DNA from: Thiotrichaceae bacterium
Lineage (GTDB): Bacteria > Pseudomonadota > Gammaproteobacteria > Eutrophobiales > Eutrophobiaceae
Direction: 5' to 3'
NCBI GenBank assembly: GCA_012960105.1
Contig: DUBV01000005.1
Coordinates: forward strand, 108,862 to 172,861
Length of the DNA stretch: 64,000 nucleotides
Below are positions 38,738-48,612 of the stretch, one piece after another. The notes under the pieces were generated by a model. That model was given only the letters and a program-made list of their open reading frames with translations. It searched no databases and was not told where the DNA came from. Numbering within the stretch: position 1 is the first letter of the stretch; the number at the start of each line of letters is the position of its first letter. The translations under genes were made by a program, and so were the position numbers.

Positions 38738-39652
38738 TTGAAATTAATTTTTGCTTTACTGCTTTGCTTGTTTGGCCTGGATGGTCTGCAAGCAAAGGAA
38801 TTAATATCGCCTCAATGTGAGCCTTTAGTCGAAGCAAATGTAGTAATTGAAGATGTTCCTTATTCGCAAGGCTTGCTTTGGAGTATTTCTAAAAAAGGTA
38901 AGGAAACGAGTTATTTATTTGGCACCATACACGTGTCGGATAAAGATGTGACGACTTTGCCTAAAATAGTTAATAAAGCATTAGATGACTCAGAACAATT
39001 TGTAATGGAAGCTTTGCCAGATCAAGAGCAAATGACGGCATTTTCCAGAACGATGTTTTTTAATGATGGTCAATATTTATCAAATTTTGTCGATGCACCT
39101 GTTTATAAAGAAACAAAAAGAATTTTATCTGCTTATGGTTTAGGTTCCGATGCTGTTTCTGTGATGAGACCGTGGGCGGCTTTTTTATTAATGAACTATC
39201 CGCCAGATCAAGGTGAAGCTTTGGATTTGGTTCTATTGACGTTGGCGAAACAAAATGGTGCCAGTGTTGCTGGTTTGGAAACGTTAAAGGAACAAGGTGA
39301 TATATTTAGTAATTTAAATTTATCAGAGCAAGTTAAATTACTGACCGATACAGTTTGTCATTATGAGATGGTTGAAGAAGATTTTACCGTGATGAAAGAA
39401 TTTTATTTAAAACGTGATGTAGGTGGTTTATATCGTTATGCACAACGATACTCAATGAATGATAAACCTGTATATAAAAAGTTGATGAAAAAATTGATCG
39501 TTGATCGAAATCAGTCGATGGTCAATCGTATGCAAACGATGCTTGAAAAAGGTAGCGCTTTTATTGCTATCGGCGCAATGCACCTTGCTGGTAAAGAAGG
39601 TGTATTAGCGTTATTAGAGAAACAAGGTTACAGCGTATCAGCAATTTACTAG
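38738..39652 (+). CDS. TraB/GumN family secreted protein
   Basis: 304 residues from a TTG at 38738 that has AAGGA 7 nt upstream and begins directly with a signal peptide (KLIFALLLCLFGLDGLQA). ATGs at 38711 and 38714 and an earlier one at 38648 are in frame but would put 9 to 30 extra residues before it and lack a Shine-Dalgarno. Family motifs are SYLFGTIHVSD near the start of the domain and AFIAIGAMHLAGKEGVLALL at the end, with conserved His residues thought to form a metalloprotease-like site. Role uncertain. Confidence 0.85.
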   Translation: MKLIFALLLCLFGLDGLQAKELISPQCEPLVEANVVIEDVPYSQGLLWSISKKGKETSYLFGTIHVSDKDVTTLPKIVNKALDDSEQFVMEALPDQEQMTAFSRTMFFNDGQYLSNFVDAPVYKETKRILSAYGLGSDAVSVMRPWAAFLLMNYPPDQGEALDLVLLTLAKQNGASVAGLETLKEQGDIFSNLNLSEQVKLLTDTVCHYEMVEEDFTVMKEFYLKRDVGGLYRYAQRYSMNDKPVYKKLMKKLIVDRNQSMVNRMQTMLEKGSAFIAIGAMHLAGKEGVLALLEKQGYSVSAIY

Positions 39653-39698
39653 TAAAGTAGAACACGAATTATATTTTTAATATATCAAGGATAAGTAA

Positions 39699-40796
39699 AT
39701 GACAGTGTCAGAAATTATGGATTCAGCATTAAGTTTCTTTGGTAAAGAAGCCTGGGTTGTTCAAGTATTCATAGTCGTACTTGTTACCGTTTTTTTTAAC
39801 TGGATGCAAAAGCGAATATTGTCCAGAGTATTTAATAAGCTTCAACGAACCGGAACTTATTGGGATGACGCATTATTAGATGCAGTTCGTAAACCATTGA
39901 CTTTTTTCATCTGGATTATTGGTCTCACTTTCGCAGCCGATATTGTTAAGAACGAAACCGATGCGGCCATTTTTGGTGCGATAGAACCGATCCGTGAGGT
40001 TGGTGTTATCTTTGTTTTAAGCTGGTTTATAGTACGGTTTATTTCTCGCGTTGAAAAAAACATTCTTGATAAAAAGAATAAAGCTGGGGAAGAGTTCGAC
40101 AAAACGACCGCAGATGCTATTGCTAAATTGCTTCGCATTTCAGTGATCATTACCAGTGCCTTGGTTGTAATGCAGACACTTGGCTATAGTGTTTCTGGAG
40201 TATTAGCATTTGGCGGTATTGGTGGTATCGCGATTGGTTTTGCTGCAAGAGATCTATTGGCGAATTTCTTTGGTGGTTTGATGATTTATATGGATCGTCC
40301 GTTTGATGTTGGCGATTGGATACGGTCATCGGATCGTGAAATTGAAGGCACGGTAGAAAAGATCGGTTGGCGTTTAACGACAATACGAACCTTTAACAAA
40401 AGGCCCTTGTATGTGCCAAATGCGGTCTTTGCAAATATCGCTGTTGAGAACCCATCGCGCATGACGAATCGGCGTATCAAGGAAACAATTGGGATTCGTT
40501 ATGATGATGTAAGCAAAATGAAAGACATTATTTCTGATGTTAAGAAAATGTTGAAAGAACATGATGAGATTGATGCTAATCAGACTTTGATTGTTAATTT
40601 TAATGAGTTTGCGCCCTCGTCACTGGATTTCTTTATCTATACATTTACCAAAACGACTAACTGGATTAAATTTCATGAGGTTAAGCAGGATGTATTATTG
40701 AAAGTCATTGGTATCGTCGAATCACATGGTGCTGAATGTGCTTTCCCAACATCGACTCTACATATTCCTCAAGAGGTTCAGTTATCAAACTCGTAA
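39699..40796 (+). CDS. Small-conductance mechanosensitive channel, MscS family
   Basis: 365 residues. Several N-terminal membrane segments, then the pore-lining TM3 and beta domain signature ALVVMQTLGYSVSGVLAFGGIGGIAIGFAARDLLANFFGGLMIYMDRPFDVGDWI, split here only by description. After it comes the EGTVEKIGWRLTTIRTFNKRPLYVPNA beta barrel and a C-terminal alpha/beta domain. Opens on membrane tension to release solutes in osmotic down-shock. Longer than E. coli MscS, closer to YnaI/YbdG-like members. Confidence 0.9.
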   Translation: MTVSEIMDSALSFFGKEAWVVQVFIVVLVTVFFNWMQKRILSRVFNKLQRTGTYWDDALLDAVRKPLTFFIWIIGLTFAADIVKNETDAAIFGAIEPIREVGVIFVLSWFIVRFISRVEKNILDKKNKAGEEFDKTTADAIAKLLRISVIITSALVVMQTLGYSVSGVLAFGGIGGIAIGFAARDLLANFFGGLMIYMDRPFDVGDWIRSSDREIEGTVEKIGWRLTTIRTFNKRPLYVPNAVFANIAVENPSRMTNRRIKETIGIRYDDVSKMKDIISDVKKMLKEHDEIDANQTLIVNFNEFAPSSLDFFIYTFTKTTNWIKFHEVKQDVLLKVIGIVESHGAECAFPTSTLHIPQEVQLSNS

Positions 40797-40857
40797 GCTT
40801 ATGATTTTATGATCTTTAACAGCTAGCCATAAATTGAAACCGGATTAAATAGATTTC

Positions 40858-40884
40858 TAAAGATTGAGTGAAAAACGTCGATAA
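40858..40884 (+). promoter_or_regulatory. Sigma-28 (FliA) type flagellar promoter for the chemotaxis receptor
   Basis: TAAAGATT (40858-40865), 11-nt spacer, GTCGATAA (40877-40884), against the consensus TAAAGTTT-N11-GCCGATAA: seven of eight in each box with exact spacing. It lies 44 nt before the receptor start codon, so the gene should belong to the late flagellar regulon. Confidence 0.75.
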
Positions 40885-40927
40885 ACTAGGGAAATAGAGG
40901 GACATTAAAACATCCCGAGGTTTTTAG

Positions 40928-42616
40928 ATGTTAAAACGTTTTCACAATTTGTCTTTGAATCAGCAATTCTCCTTATTGCATACAACGACGGGACTGCTTG
41001 TCGCTGTATTTGCTGTACTTGTCTATCAATATTTTGCCAGTACGTTCAATGTAATAGTACATATTGGTCTATGGACAATGCTTTCAATCTCCGCTTATTT
41101 TATCAATAAATTCTTTGTCGCTTACTTAATTACACCGCTGGATCAGTTACATGACCATTTGTCTTTAATTGAGCAAGGTAATTTACAGCCTGAGTTTGCT
41201 CTACCATATGTGCTCGATGAAATAGCCGAGGCTGATATTTATCAACACAAGGAACAACAACGTATTGATGTCTATAAAGTTGCAAAGCAGTTTCAGGGAT
41301 TATTTCAAAATATTTTTAAAATTAATAAAGATGCGACTGTTAAAGTAGGTGCCACTAATGTGCCTGAGTTATGGTCAGGTTCTGAACAGCTTTGTGGTAA
41401 TAATGAATTGTTAGAAAAGTTTTCCAAAAAAGCGAATGTGCAAGTGACAATATTCTTGAAAATAGGATCTGAATTTATTCGAGTTGCAACAACCTTGAAA
41501 GATTCCGAAGGACAACGTGTTATCGGTTCGCCTTTGGGCATCTTTCATCCAGGCTATAGTTTATTGCTCGAAGGTCGCGATTATTTTGGACCAGCGCAAC
41601 TATTTGGTAAAAATTATACAACGCAATATACCCCTGTGTCGGATGAAAATAACGAGGTCGTTGCTGTATTGTTTATTGGCATGGAGCCAGCAAAATCTGA
41701 AATAAAGAATCAGATAATTCGCATGGCAATAAAGTTAAATTCACTTATTTTAAAGTATGAAGGTTTGTTATCACGGGTAAAGAATTCAGCGCAACTGTCT
41801 AGTGAAAGTGTCGATGAATTATCTGCAAATATTGAGAAGACCTATCATCTTACCGAGAGTCAAAAAGTTAAAACTGATATGGCGGTGCAGATAATGGAGC
41901 AGATGCAAACACGCGCACAAGGTCTTTATGAAAATTCCATGCAGGCATCGAAACTGGCTGATGCTGCTGATGGTGAGTCTATGAGCAGCAAGCAAGTCAT
42001 CGATATTGTTTTGCAGATGTTTCAACAGTTCTCAAGTCATATTGAACAAACTCATGCTGACGTTGAAAATCTGGTTCAGGATTGTGACAAGATGGGGGGT
42101 ATTACCGAGGTTATCAATCAATTAACCGAACAAACAAATTTACTCGCATTAAATGCCGCCATCGAAGCTGCCCGAGCGGGTGAGGCAGTACGTGGATTTG
42201 CTGTTGTCGCGGATGAGGTACGTAGTCTCGCAACTCGGACCAGAGAATCTGCCAATGACATTATGCAGAACATTCAGGATGTGCAGACCAAGGCAAAGAA
42301 CACGGCAGATATGATATCCAGACAAAAAGGTGAAGTCATTAAAGGTGTCGAACAGGCCAGTGTTGCCAGCGAAGCATTGACAGTAATCACAAATTCAGTA
42401 CATGAGATAAAAGAATATAATAAGACAAATGCGGATTATTCATCTGAGCAGTCCGAATTAGTCGATGAAGTTAAGACAAGTACAGATTTAATCGCTGAAC
42501 TTGTTGATCAGGTATTACAGGGAAACCATGATATCGAGGAATCGGCCAGAAAGATGTGCCAGATTTCCTTGCAATTAAATGCCATTACCAATCAGTTTCA
42601 GGTTGGCGCACTTTAA
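40928..42616 (+). CDS. Methyl-accepting chemotaxis protein with a cytosolic Cache-like domain
   Basis: 562 residues. Two membrane segments (about 16-36 and 42-68) are joined by only a few residues, so there is no periplasmic sensor. A HAMP-like stretch follows ([20 protein letters not shown]), then at about 160-255 a Cache_3/Cache_2-like domain ([52 protein letters not shown]), which by topology must be cytoplasmic. The signalling hairpin tip is [35 protein letters not shown], described in parts. No C-terminal CheR/CheB tether pentapeptide. Preceded by a FliA-type promoter. Confidence 0.9.
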   Translation: MLKRFHNLSLNQQFSLLHTTTGLLVAVFAVLVYQYFASTFNVIVHIGLWTMLSISAYFINKFFVAYLITPLDQLHDHLSLIEQGNLQPEFALPYVLDEIAEADIYQHKEQQRIDVYKVAKQFQGLFQNIFKINKDATVKVGATNVPELWSGSEQLCGNNELLEKFSKKANVQVTIFLKIGSEFIRVATTLKDSEGQRVIGSPLGIFHPGYSLLLEGRDYFGPAQLFGKNYTTQYTPVSDENNEVVAVLFIGMEPAKSEIKNQIIRMAIKLNSLILKYEGLLSRVKNSAQLSSESVDELSANIEKTYHLTESQKVKTDMAVQIMEQMQTRAQGLYENSMQASKLADAADGESMSSKQVIDIVLQMFQQFSSHIEQTHADVENLVQDCDKMGGITEVINQLTEQTNLLALNAAIEAARAGEAVRGFAVVADEVRSLATRTRESANDIMQNIQDVQTKAKNTADMISRQKGEVIKGVEQASVASEALTVITNSVHEIKEYNKTNADYSSEQSELVDEVKTSTDLIAELVDQVLQGNHDIEESARKMCQISLQLNAITNQFQVGAL

Positions 42617-42640
42617 GAGAAGATAATCTCTGTTTTATTT
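42616..42640 (+). terminator. Weak candidate terminator after the chemotaxis receptor
   Basis: AGAGA-AGATAA-TCTCT (42616-42631) followed by GTTTTATTT. The stem is only 5 bp, so this is tentative. Confidence 0.35.
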
Positions 42641-42714
42641 CACATTTTCTAAACCAGAGCTTCCTTAACTAATCCGCACTTTGCCTGATGTCAGATAGGC
42701 TGTAATCTACACAG

Positions 42715-43542
42715 ATGGAACGCCAATTCACAAAAATGCATGGTATCGGAAATGACTTCGTCGTTTTTGATACCTTTAAAGAATCATTATCTTTGTCACG
42801 AGAACAAGTCCGGCATATCGCCGATCGTCAATATGGCATTGGTTGCGATCAGGTTTTACTATTAGAACCGAGTGAAGGTGTGGCGGACGTGCGTTATCGC
42901 ATTTTTAATACAGATGGCGGTGAAGTTATGCAATGTGGGAATGGTGCGCGTTGTGCGGCGGTTTATCTCAAAGAAAAAGGCTTGGTTACAAAAAATGAGA
43001 TTATTGCCGAAACTGGCGCTGGCCAATTGATTTTGAATATCGAAAATGATGGATGCGTGACCGTGAATATGGGCGTGCCACAGTTCGAACCTGCCAAAAT
43101 CCCACTACAAATTGACGAATATTCCGAGCAATATCGTCTTATTCTTGGGGAGAATGAGATCACATTTAGTGCGGTATCGATGGGGAATCCTCATGCTATT
43201 ATTGTGATTGACGATATTGATACTGCTGCTGTGGATATTATTGGGCCTGAATTGCAAGAAAACGGCATTTTTCCGGAAAGTGTGAATGTGGGTTTTATGC
43301 AAATATTGAATCAACGGGCGTTCAAACTACGAGTTTATGAGCGTGGTTCAGGCGAAACGCTGGCTTGTGGTAGCGGAGCTTGTGCCGCGATGGTTATTGC
43401 TTGCCAGCAGGGGTATTTGGAAGGGACAATAGACGCAGAATTACGTGGTGGACATTTGACATTGCGTTGGGCAGGAGAGGGGGAACCGGTATTAATGGCC
43501 GGCCCTGCGACAACCGTATTTGAGGGGAAAATTGAGTTATGA
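42715..43542 (+). CDS. dapF: Diaminopimelate epimerase
   Basis: Converts LL- to meso-diaminopimelate for lysine and peptidoglycan. 275 residues. Two catalytic cysteines are visible: Cys74 in MQCGNGARC and Cys218 in LACGSGACAA, in the pseudo-symmetrical halves. N-terminus FTKMHGIGNDFVVFD is diagnostic. Overlaps the DUF484 gene by 4 nt (ATGA), beginning the dapF-DUF484-xerC unit known in gammaproteobacteria. Confidence 0.96.
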   Translation: MERQFTKMHGIGNDFVVFDTFKESLSLSREQVRHIADRQYGIGCDQVLLLEPSEGVADVRYRIFNTDGGEVMQCGNGARCAAVYLKEKGLVTKNEIIAETGAGQLILNIENDGCVTVNMGVPQFEPAKIPLQIDEYSEQYRLILGENEITFSAVSMGNPHAIIVIDDIDTAAVDIIGPELQENGIFPESVNVGFMQILNQRAFKLRVYERGSGETLACGSGACAAMVIACQQGYLEGTIDAELRGGHLTLRWAGEGEPVLMAGPATTVFEGKIEL

Positions 43543-44246
43543 GTGTACAGGAAGAAGAAAACCTGGAATCGAACACTATTACGGATGATATGGTTTCTGA
43601 TTATTTGTGGAAAAATCAGGATTTTTTTAATGAGCATCCGGATATTCTTATTGAATTAAATATTCCGCATGAAAGCGGTGGCGCAGTTTCCTTGGTCGAA
43701 AGACAAGTGACTGTCTTGCGTGAACAAAATGAGCAAGCGCGTAAACGATTGCATGAGCTAATAGAAATTGCTCGACAAAATGAAGAGCTTGCTCGGCGCA
43801 TGCATAAATTAGCGTTAACACTGATGGATGCAGATGAGCCCAAAGATATATTTAATACCCTGTATGAAAATCTGAAGAAAAATTTTCACGCTGATCGTGT
43901 TGTTGTGCGTTTGTTTGCCAACCCTTCTTTTATTGATACTTTTGCTACGGATGAATTTGCTGGTAAAGAAGTCACCGAGCAATCCTTATTCAGAAGTATT
44001 ATTGATAAGCGTCTGCCATTGAGTGGGCGTATGAAACGTCAGCAACAAGTATTTTTATTTGGTGACGATGGTGATCAAATTGCGTCATCGGTTATGTTGC
44101 CTTTGCATGGTGATGGTTGGGGCGGAATACTGTCTATCGGTAGTTTTGATGCCGAACGTTTTCAGCCGGGCATGGGTGTTGAGTTACTTGCTAATCTGGG
44201 TGAAATACTCAGTTTTATTTTGAAACCCTGGGTTGAACAAGGGTAG
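43539..44246 (+). CDS. DUF484 family GAF-like protein
   Basis: 235 residues, cytoplasmic. N-terminal VSDYLWKNQDFFNEHPDILIELNIPHESGGAVSLVERQVTVLREQN, a helical stretch of the family, then a GAF-like domain (FNTLYENLKKNFHADRVVVRLF through GDGWGGILSIGS). Function unknown; the invariant position between dapF and xerC in many gammaproteobacteria is the strongest clue. Coupled to dapF by a 4-nt overlap. Confidence 0.9.
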   Translation: MSVQEEENLESNTITDDMVSDYLWKNQDFFNEHPDILIELNIPHESGGAVSLVERQVTVLREQNEQARKRLHELIEIARQNEELARRMHKLALTLMDADEPKDIFNTLYENLKKNFHADRVVVRLFANPSFIDTFATDEFAGKEVTEQSLFRSIIDKRLPLSGRMKRQQQVFLFGDDGDQIASSVMLPLHGDGWGGILSIGSFDAERFQPGMGVELLANLGEILSFILKPWVEQG

Positions 44247-44284
44247 TCGAGCATTCATAGTTGAAGAAGGCGATTTAAACTTTT

Positions 44285-45184
44285 ATGCAGTCTTCCGAGA
44301 CCTTATTGCTTGAGTCTTATATAAAGACATTACACCATCTTTCTGTACACACTCGACATGCCTATCAACGTGATCTTAATCATATGCAAAATTATTGCGA
44401 TAAACATGATATTACCAAATGGTCTGAACTCGATGGTCGACAATTAAGAGGCTTTGTTGCCGAGCGTCATCGGCAGGGTATAGGTGGGCGTTCAATACAA
44501 CGAAATCTTTCGGCTGTAAGATCGTTTTATCGTTATTTATTGAAAAACGAAAAAGTAAAAAATAATCCCGCTGAAGGTATTATTGCTCCCAAGTCCCCTC
44601 GCAAACTTCCCAATGTATTAGATGCGGATCAAACCGTTCAATTAGTAGAAATCAACGAGGAAGACACACTTGCTATAAGAGACAGAGCAATGCTGGAGTT
44701 AATTTATTCTTCAGGTTTACGTTTGGCAGAATTGATTAGCTTGAATTTGAACGATATAGATTATAATGACCGTATATTAACGGTTACCGGTAAAGGTAAT
44801 AAAACGCGCATAGTTCCTGTCGGCAGTCATGCGATTAAAGCAATTAAGCGATGGCTAAAAGAGCGAAGCACAATGACGAGTGCCTCGGAACAGGCTTTAT
44901 TTATCAGTAATCGGGGTAAACGTATTAGCCCGAGATCGGTACAAGATCGCTTAAAACAATGGGCGATTAAACAAGGTTTACCCGTGCACGTACACCCGCA
45001 CATGTTACGGCATTCATTTGCCAGTCATCTCCTGGAATCTAGTGGCGATTTACGTGCCGTACAGGAATTACTTGGCCATGCCGATATCAGTACCACACAG
45101 GTCTATACACATCTGGATTTTCAGCATCTGGCCCAAGTTTATGACAAAACCCATCCTAGAGCTCATCGAAAGAAAACAGATTAA
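44285..45184 (+). CDS. xerC: Site-specific tyrosine recombinase XerC
   Basis: With XerD and FtsK resolves chromosome dimers at dif. 299 residues: N-terminal SAM-like core-binding domain (about 5-90), then catalytic domain with Arg146 (SSGLRLAEL), Lys170 (GKGNK), His239 and Arg242 (HMLRH), His265 (LGHADIS) and nucleophile Tyr274 (TQVYTH). All catalytic residues are intact. The position in the dapF-DUF484 unit identifies XerC rather than XerD or an integrase. Confidence 0.94.
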   Translation: MQSSETLLLESYIKTLHHLSVHTRHAYQRDLNHMQNYCDKHDITKWSELDGRQLRGFVAERHRQGIGGRSIQRNLSAVRSFYRYLLKNEKVKNNPAEGIIAPKSPRKLPNVLDADQTVQLVEINEEDTLAIRDRAMLELIYSSGLRLAELISLNLNDIDYNDRILTVTGKGNKTRIVPVGSHAIKAIKRWLKERSTMTSASEQALFISNRGKRISPRSVQDRLKQWAIKQGLPVHVHPHMLRHSFASHLLESSGDLRAVQELLGHADISTTQVYTHLDFQHLAQVYDKTHPRAHRKKTD

Positions 45185-45299
45185 TAGATTTACATCTGTA
45201 CTTGAGATTGTCTAAAACATCCTAATAATAAGAATATTCTAAATTTGTTTTGCTTAAGCAAGCTCAGGTACAATTCGCTTCTCGATAAGGAGATAAACA

Positions 45300-45845
45300 T
45301 TGGAACAATATAGAGGCACAACTATCTTATCTGTACGACGTAACGGCCATGTAGTCATTGGCGGTGATGGGCAGGTATCACTCGGTGATACGGTAATGAA
45401 AGGTAATGCGCGCAAGGTGCGACGTTTATTTAATGACGAAATTATCGCCGGTTTTGCCGGTGGCACAGCAGATGCATTTACCTTGTTCGAGCGTTTCGAA
45501 GCTAAATTGCAAAAACATCAGGGTAATCTGATGCGCTCAGCGGTTGAGTTGGCAAAAGATTGGCGTACAGACAGAATGTTACGTCGGCTTGAGGCGCTAT
45601 TATGCATCGCCGATAAAACCACTTCGCTGATTATTTCAGGTAATGGTGACGTGATTGAGCCCGAAGATCATATTATGGCCATTGGTTCAGGTGGTAATTA
45701 TGCAAAGTCTGCTGCACGAGCCTTATTGGATAATACTGACCTTAGTGCGCGTGAAATTGTAGAGAAAGGTTTGGGCATAGCTGCCGATATTTGTATCTAT
45801 ACGAATACTAATCTGACAATTCAGGAATTATCAGATAAAGATTAA
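45300..45845 (+). CDS. hslV: ATP-dependent protease subunit HslV
   Basis: Proteasome-like threonine protease, dodecamer capped by HslU. 181 residues from a TTG with ATAAGGAG 7 nt upstream. The processed N-terminal Thr is Thr7 in [13 protein letters not shown], so a six-residue propeptide is removed. GGDGQVSLG and the C-terminal ELSDKD are standard. Upstream is a possible sigma-70 pair (TTGTTT 45245, 18 nt, TACAAT 45269) and, weaker, a CTTGAGA box at 45201 that might belong to a heat-shock promoter. Confidence 0.95.
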   Translation: MEQYRGTTILSVRRNGHVVIGGDGQVSLGDTVMKGNARKVRRLFNDEIIAGFAGGTADAFTLFERFEAKLQKHQGNLMRSAVELAKDWRTDRMLRRLEALLCIADKTTSLIISGNGDVIEPEDHIMAIGSGGNYAKSAARALLDNTDLSAREIVEKGLGIAADICIYTNTNLTIQELSDKD

Positions 45846-45890
45846 TAATACTTCTTCTTTTAAATACGTAATAACTGTAACGGAACAATC

Positions 45891-47225
45891 ATGACAGAAT
45901 TAACACCTCAGGCAATCGTTGCCGAACTAAATAAACATATCATTGGTCAAGATTCAGCTAAACGAGCAGTCGCTATCGCCTTACGTAATCGCTGGCGTCG
46001 GGCACAGGTTGATGAATCGATTCGTAATGAAATCACACCGAAAAATATTTTGATGATAGGGCCAACGGGCGTGGGTAAAACTGAGATTGCTCGCCGTTTG
46101 GCCAAACTCGCAAATGCACCGTTTATAAAAATAGAAGCCACCAAGTTTACTGAAGTCGGTTATGTCGGTCGTGATGTTGATTCAATTATTCGTGATCTTG
46201 CTGATATTGCCATTAAACAAACGCGTGAAATCGAAATGGAAAAAGTGCGTGAACAAGCAGATGAAGCAGCAATGGAAAGAGTGCTGGATATACTTTTGTC
46301 GCCTGCGCGTATGATGGGTGAAGAGGATCATGATGAAACATCGAGTATCAGTACGACGCGAGAAAAATTTAAACAAATGATACTTGAGGGAAAGTTTGAT
46401 GATAAGGAAGTTGAAACAGAATTGAGCGCACCAAATATTGGTGTGGAAATTATGGCGCCACCGGGTATGGAAGAAATGACTAACCAATTGCAAGGCATGT
46501 TTCAAAACATGGGTAGCAGTAAAAAACAAACGCGCAAACTACTGGTTAAAGATGCAATGAAACTACTTGCAGAAGAAGAGGCGGCTAAACTGGTTAATGA
46601 AGATGAAATTAAAGCACGTGCAATTGATCTTGTTGAACAACACGGTATCGTTTTTCTCGATGAGCTTGATAAGGTAACACGTCGTTCTGAATCCAATGGT
46701 TCTGATGTTTCCCGCGAAGGTGTGCAACGTGATTTATTGCCTTTAGTTGAAGGTAGTACCGTTTCAACTAAATATGGCATGGTAAGAACCGATCATATTT
46801 TGTTCATAGCTTCAGGAGCATTTCATCTTGCCAAACCTTCGGATCTTATTCCGGAACTACAAGGTCGCTTACCCATTCGAGTTGAGTTAAATGCGTTAGT
46901 CGCTGCTGATTTTGTACGTATATTGACCGAGCCGGATGCCTCGTTAACTGAGCAATATACAGTGTTGATGAAAACTGAAGGTGTAGAAATCTCATTCACT
47001 GAAGATGGCGTTCTGCGAATTGCGGAAGTAGCCTGGCAGGTGAATGATAATACTGAAAATATAGGTGCACGCCGCTTGCATACAGTTATGGAACGCTTAT
47101 TGGAAACCTTGTCTTTTGAAGCCTCAGAAAAGAAAGGCGAGTCCATTTCTATTGATGCCGAGTATGTTAATAGCCACTTAAATGAGTTAGCCGAAGACGA
47201 AGACCTAAGTCGCTACATCCTTTAG
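45891..47225 (+). CDS. hslU: HslU AAA+ unfoldase of the HslUV protease
   Basis: 444 residues. Walker A GPTGVGKT (57-64), pore loop GYVGRD (90-95), I-domain insertion at about 110-225, Walker [11 protein letters not shown], sensor 2 near [13 protein letters not shown], and C-terminal [10 protein letters not shown] whose last residues dock into HslV. Forty-five nucleotides after hslV, as the usual pair. A structured repeat follows its stop. Confidence 0.96.
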   Translation: MTELTPQAIVAELNKHIIGQDSAKRAVAIALRNRWRRAQVDESIRNEITPKNILMIGPTGVGKTEIARRLAKLANAPFIKIEATKFTEVGYVGRDVDSIIRDLADIAIKQTREIEMEKVREQADEAAMERVLDILLSPARMMGEEDHDETSSISTTREKFKQMILEGKFDDKEVETELSAPNIGVEIMAPPGMEEMTNQLQGMFQNMGSSKKQTRKLLVKDAMKLLAEEEAAKLVNEDEIKARAIDLVEQHGIVFLDELDKVTRRSESNGSDVSREGVQRDLLPLVEGSTVSTKYGMVRTDHILFIASGAFHLAKPSDLIPELQGRLPIRVELNALVAADFVRILTEPDASLTEQYTVLMKTEGVEISFTEDGVLRIAEVAWQVNDNTENIGARRLHTVMERLLETLSFEASEKKGESISIDAEYVNSHLNELAEDEDLSRYIL

Positions 47226-47229
47226 GCCA

Positions 47230-47440
47230 TCTTCCAAAATGCTTCTTTTATGCGTGAGCCGCGTCAGCTCCGTACTCGAACCTTCATGTATTACTTATAC
47301 ATTGCGGTTCTCGGCTTTGGCTTCCTGCGTCGCTCTACCTCCTGCGTCCATGCAGTCGTGCGTGCGGTGCTTCGTTGCTCTCACAAAAAAGAATTCATTT
47401 TTGAAGGCACCCTAGTATTTCTTTATCTACTCTTCGTCCT
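47230..47440. repeat. Probable extragenic repeat after hslU
   Basis: Contains GAACC..ATGTAT-tactt-ATACAT..GGTTC (about 47278-47310), then TTGGCTTCCTGCG and CTGCGTCCATGCAG. Codons are unlike a real gene and the 64-codon frame at 47250 starts without an RBS, so I treat the segment as extragenic. The general layout recalls 32140-32295. Confidence 0.45.
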
Positions 47441-47498
47441 ATAAATTTTCTAAGACGAAGCGTAGAATAGCGTTAAAAACTATCTAGAAAACATATCC

Positions 47499-47870
47499 GT
47501 GTCAGAAAACGAACCATTTCCAATTGCCATTAATCTTCATCAAAAATCTCGCGTACTTGAGATTGAATATGATGATGGCGAGAAGTTTGAATTATCTTGT
47601 GAATACCTACGCGTGCACTCGCCTTCGGCTGAAGTAAAAGGACATGGCCCGGGACAGGAAGTATTACAAATAGGCAAAGAAAACGTGAATATCGAGAAAA
47701 TCGAGCCTATTGGTAATTATGCAGTTCGTCTTATCTTTGATGATAAGCATGCAACTGGTTTGTATTCATGGGGATATTTATATGAACTGGGTATCGAACA
47801 TAATAATAATTGGATTAAATATCTAGATGCCTTGAAACTCGCAGGTCACATTAGGCAAAGTAATGACTAA
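47499..47870 (+). CDS. DUF971 domain protein
   Basis: 123 residues, GTG start. Matches the small DUF971 family (FPIAINLHQKSRVLEIEYDDGEKFELSCEYLRVHSPSAEV, IEPIGNYAVRLIFDDKHATGLYSWGYLYELG), also found as the N-terminal domain of gamma-butyrobetaine hydroxylase; described here in pieces. Role unknown, perhaps in Fe-S or ubiquinone metabolism, because it precedes ubiE with an 8-nt overlap in many gammaproteobacteria. Confidence 0.88.
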   Translation: MSENEPFPIAINLHQKSRVLEIEYDDGEKFELSCEYLRVHSPSAEVKGHGPGQEVLQIGKENVNIEKIEPIGNYAVRLIFDDKHATGLYSWGYLYELGIEHNNNWIKYLDALKLAGHIRQSND

Positions 47871-48612
47871 TCAAACTACCGAAGACTTTGGCTATGAAAA
47901 AGTGGCGGCGGGTGAGAAAGTTCATCGCGTTGGCGAAGTTTTTAGTTCGGTAGCATCAGAATACGACTTGATGAATGACGTCATGTCATTTGGCGTGCAT
48001 CGTCTTTGGAAACGCCAGGCAGTACATCTCTGTGCTATTAGAAAAAACTTCCATGTTCTGGATCTGGCTGGTGGAACAGGTGATATCGCCAGATTAATTC
48101 AAAAACAACTTGGTGATGATGGTCGCGTCACCTTATGTGATATCAATGCGAGTATGTTAACGGAAGGACGGGTTCGTTTTATAGATAAAGGCATTATAAA
48201 GAATGTTGATTATGTACAAGGCAATGCTGAAATCTTACCATTTGAAGACAATAGTTTCGATTGCATGACCATTGCTTTTGGTTTGCGTAATGTCACTGAT
48301 AAAGATGCTGCCTTACGTTCCATGTACAGTAAGCTAAAATACGGTTCACAGTTGGTTATTCTCGAGTTTTCTAAAATTGTTATTCCAGTCTTGGGAAAAG
48401 TATACGACGAATATTCATTCAAATTGATTCCGATGTTTGGCAAAGCCATTGCCAATGATGAAGCAAGTTATCAATATTTGGTTGAATCAATTCGCATGCA
48501 TCCGGATCAAGAAACTCTGTCATCGATGATGAGGAACGCAGGCTTTGAAAAAGTACAACACCATAACCTTTCAGGTGGCATTGTCGCCATTCATCGAGGC
48601 TATAAAATATGA
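47863..48612 (+). CDS. ubiE: Ubiquinone/menaquinone C-methyltransferase UbiE
   Basis: SAM-dependent C-methylation of the quinone ring. 249 residues. SAM site VLDLAGGTGDIA; UbiE signatures YDLMNDVMSFGVHRLWKR and FGLRNVTDKDAAL; C-terminal GGIVAIHRGYK. Overlaps DUF971 by 8 nt and ubiJ by 4 nt, forming a coupled DUF971-ubiE-ubiJ-ubiB operon for ubiquinone synthesis. Confidence 0.95.
   Translation: MTNQTTEDFGYEKVAAGEKVHRVGEVFSSVASEYDLMNDVMSFGVHRLWKRQAVHLCAIRKNFHVLDLAGGTGDIARLIQKQLGDDGRVTLCDINASMLTEGRVRFIDKGIIKNVDYVQGNAEILPFEDNSFDCMTIAFGLRNVTDKDAALRSMYSKLKYGSQLVILEFSKIVIPVLGKVYDEYSFKLIPMFGKAIANDEASYQYLVESIRMHPDQETLSSMMRNAGFEKVQHHNLSGGIVAIHRGYKI

Noticed and set aside
45201..45226. Heat-shock (sigma-32) promoter before hslV
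   Set aside because: CTTGAGA is a fair -35 match but the -10 region is poor; mentioned only within the hslV entry.
47250..47444. 64-codon frame after hslU
   Set aside because: Lies in a palindromic extragenic segment and has no ribosome-binding site or recognisable protein features.
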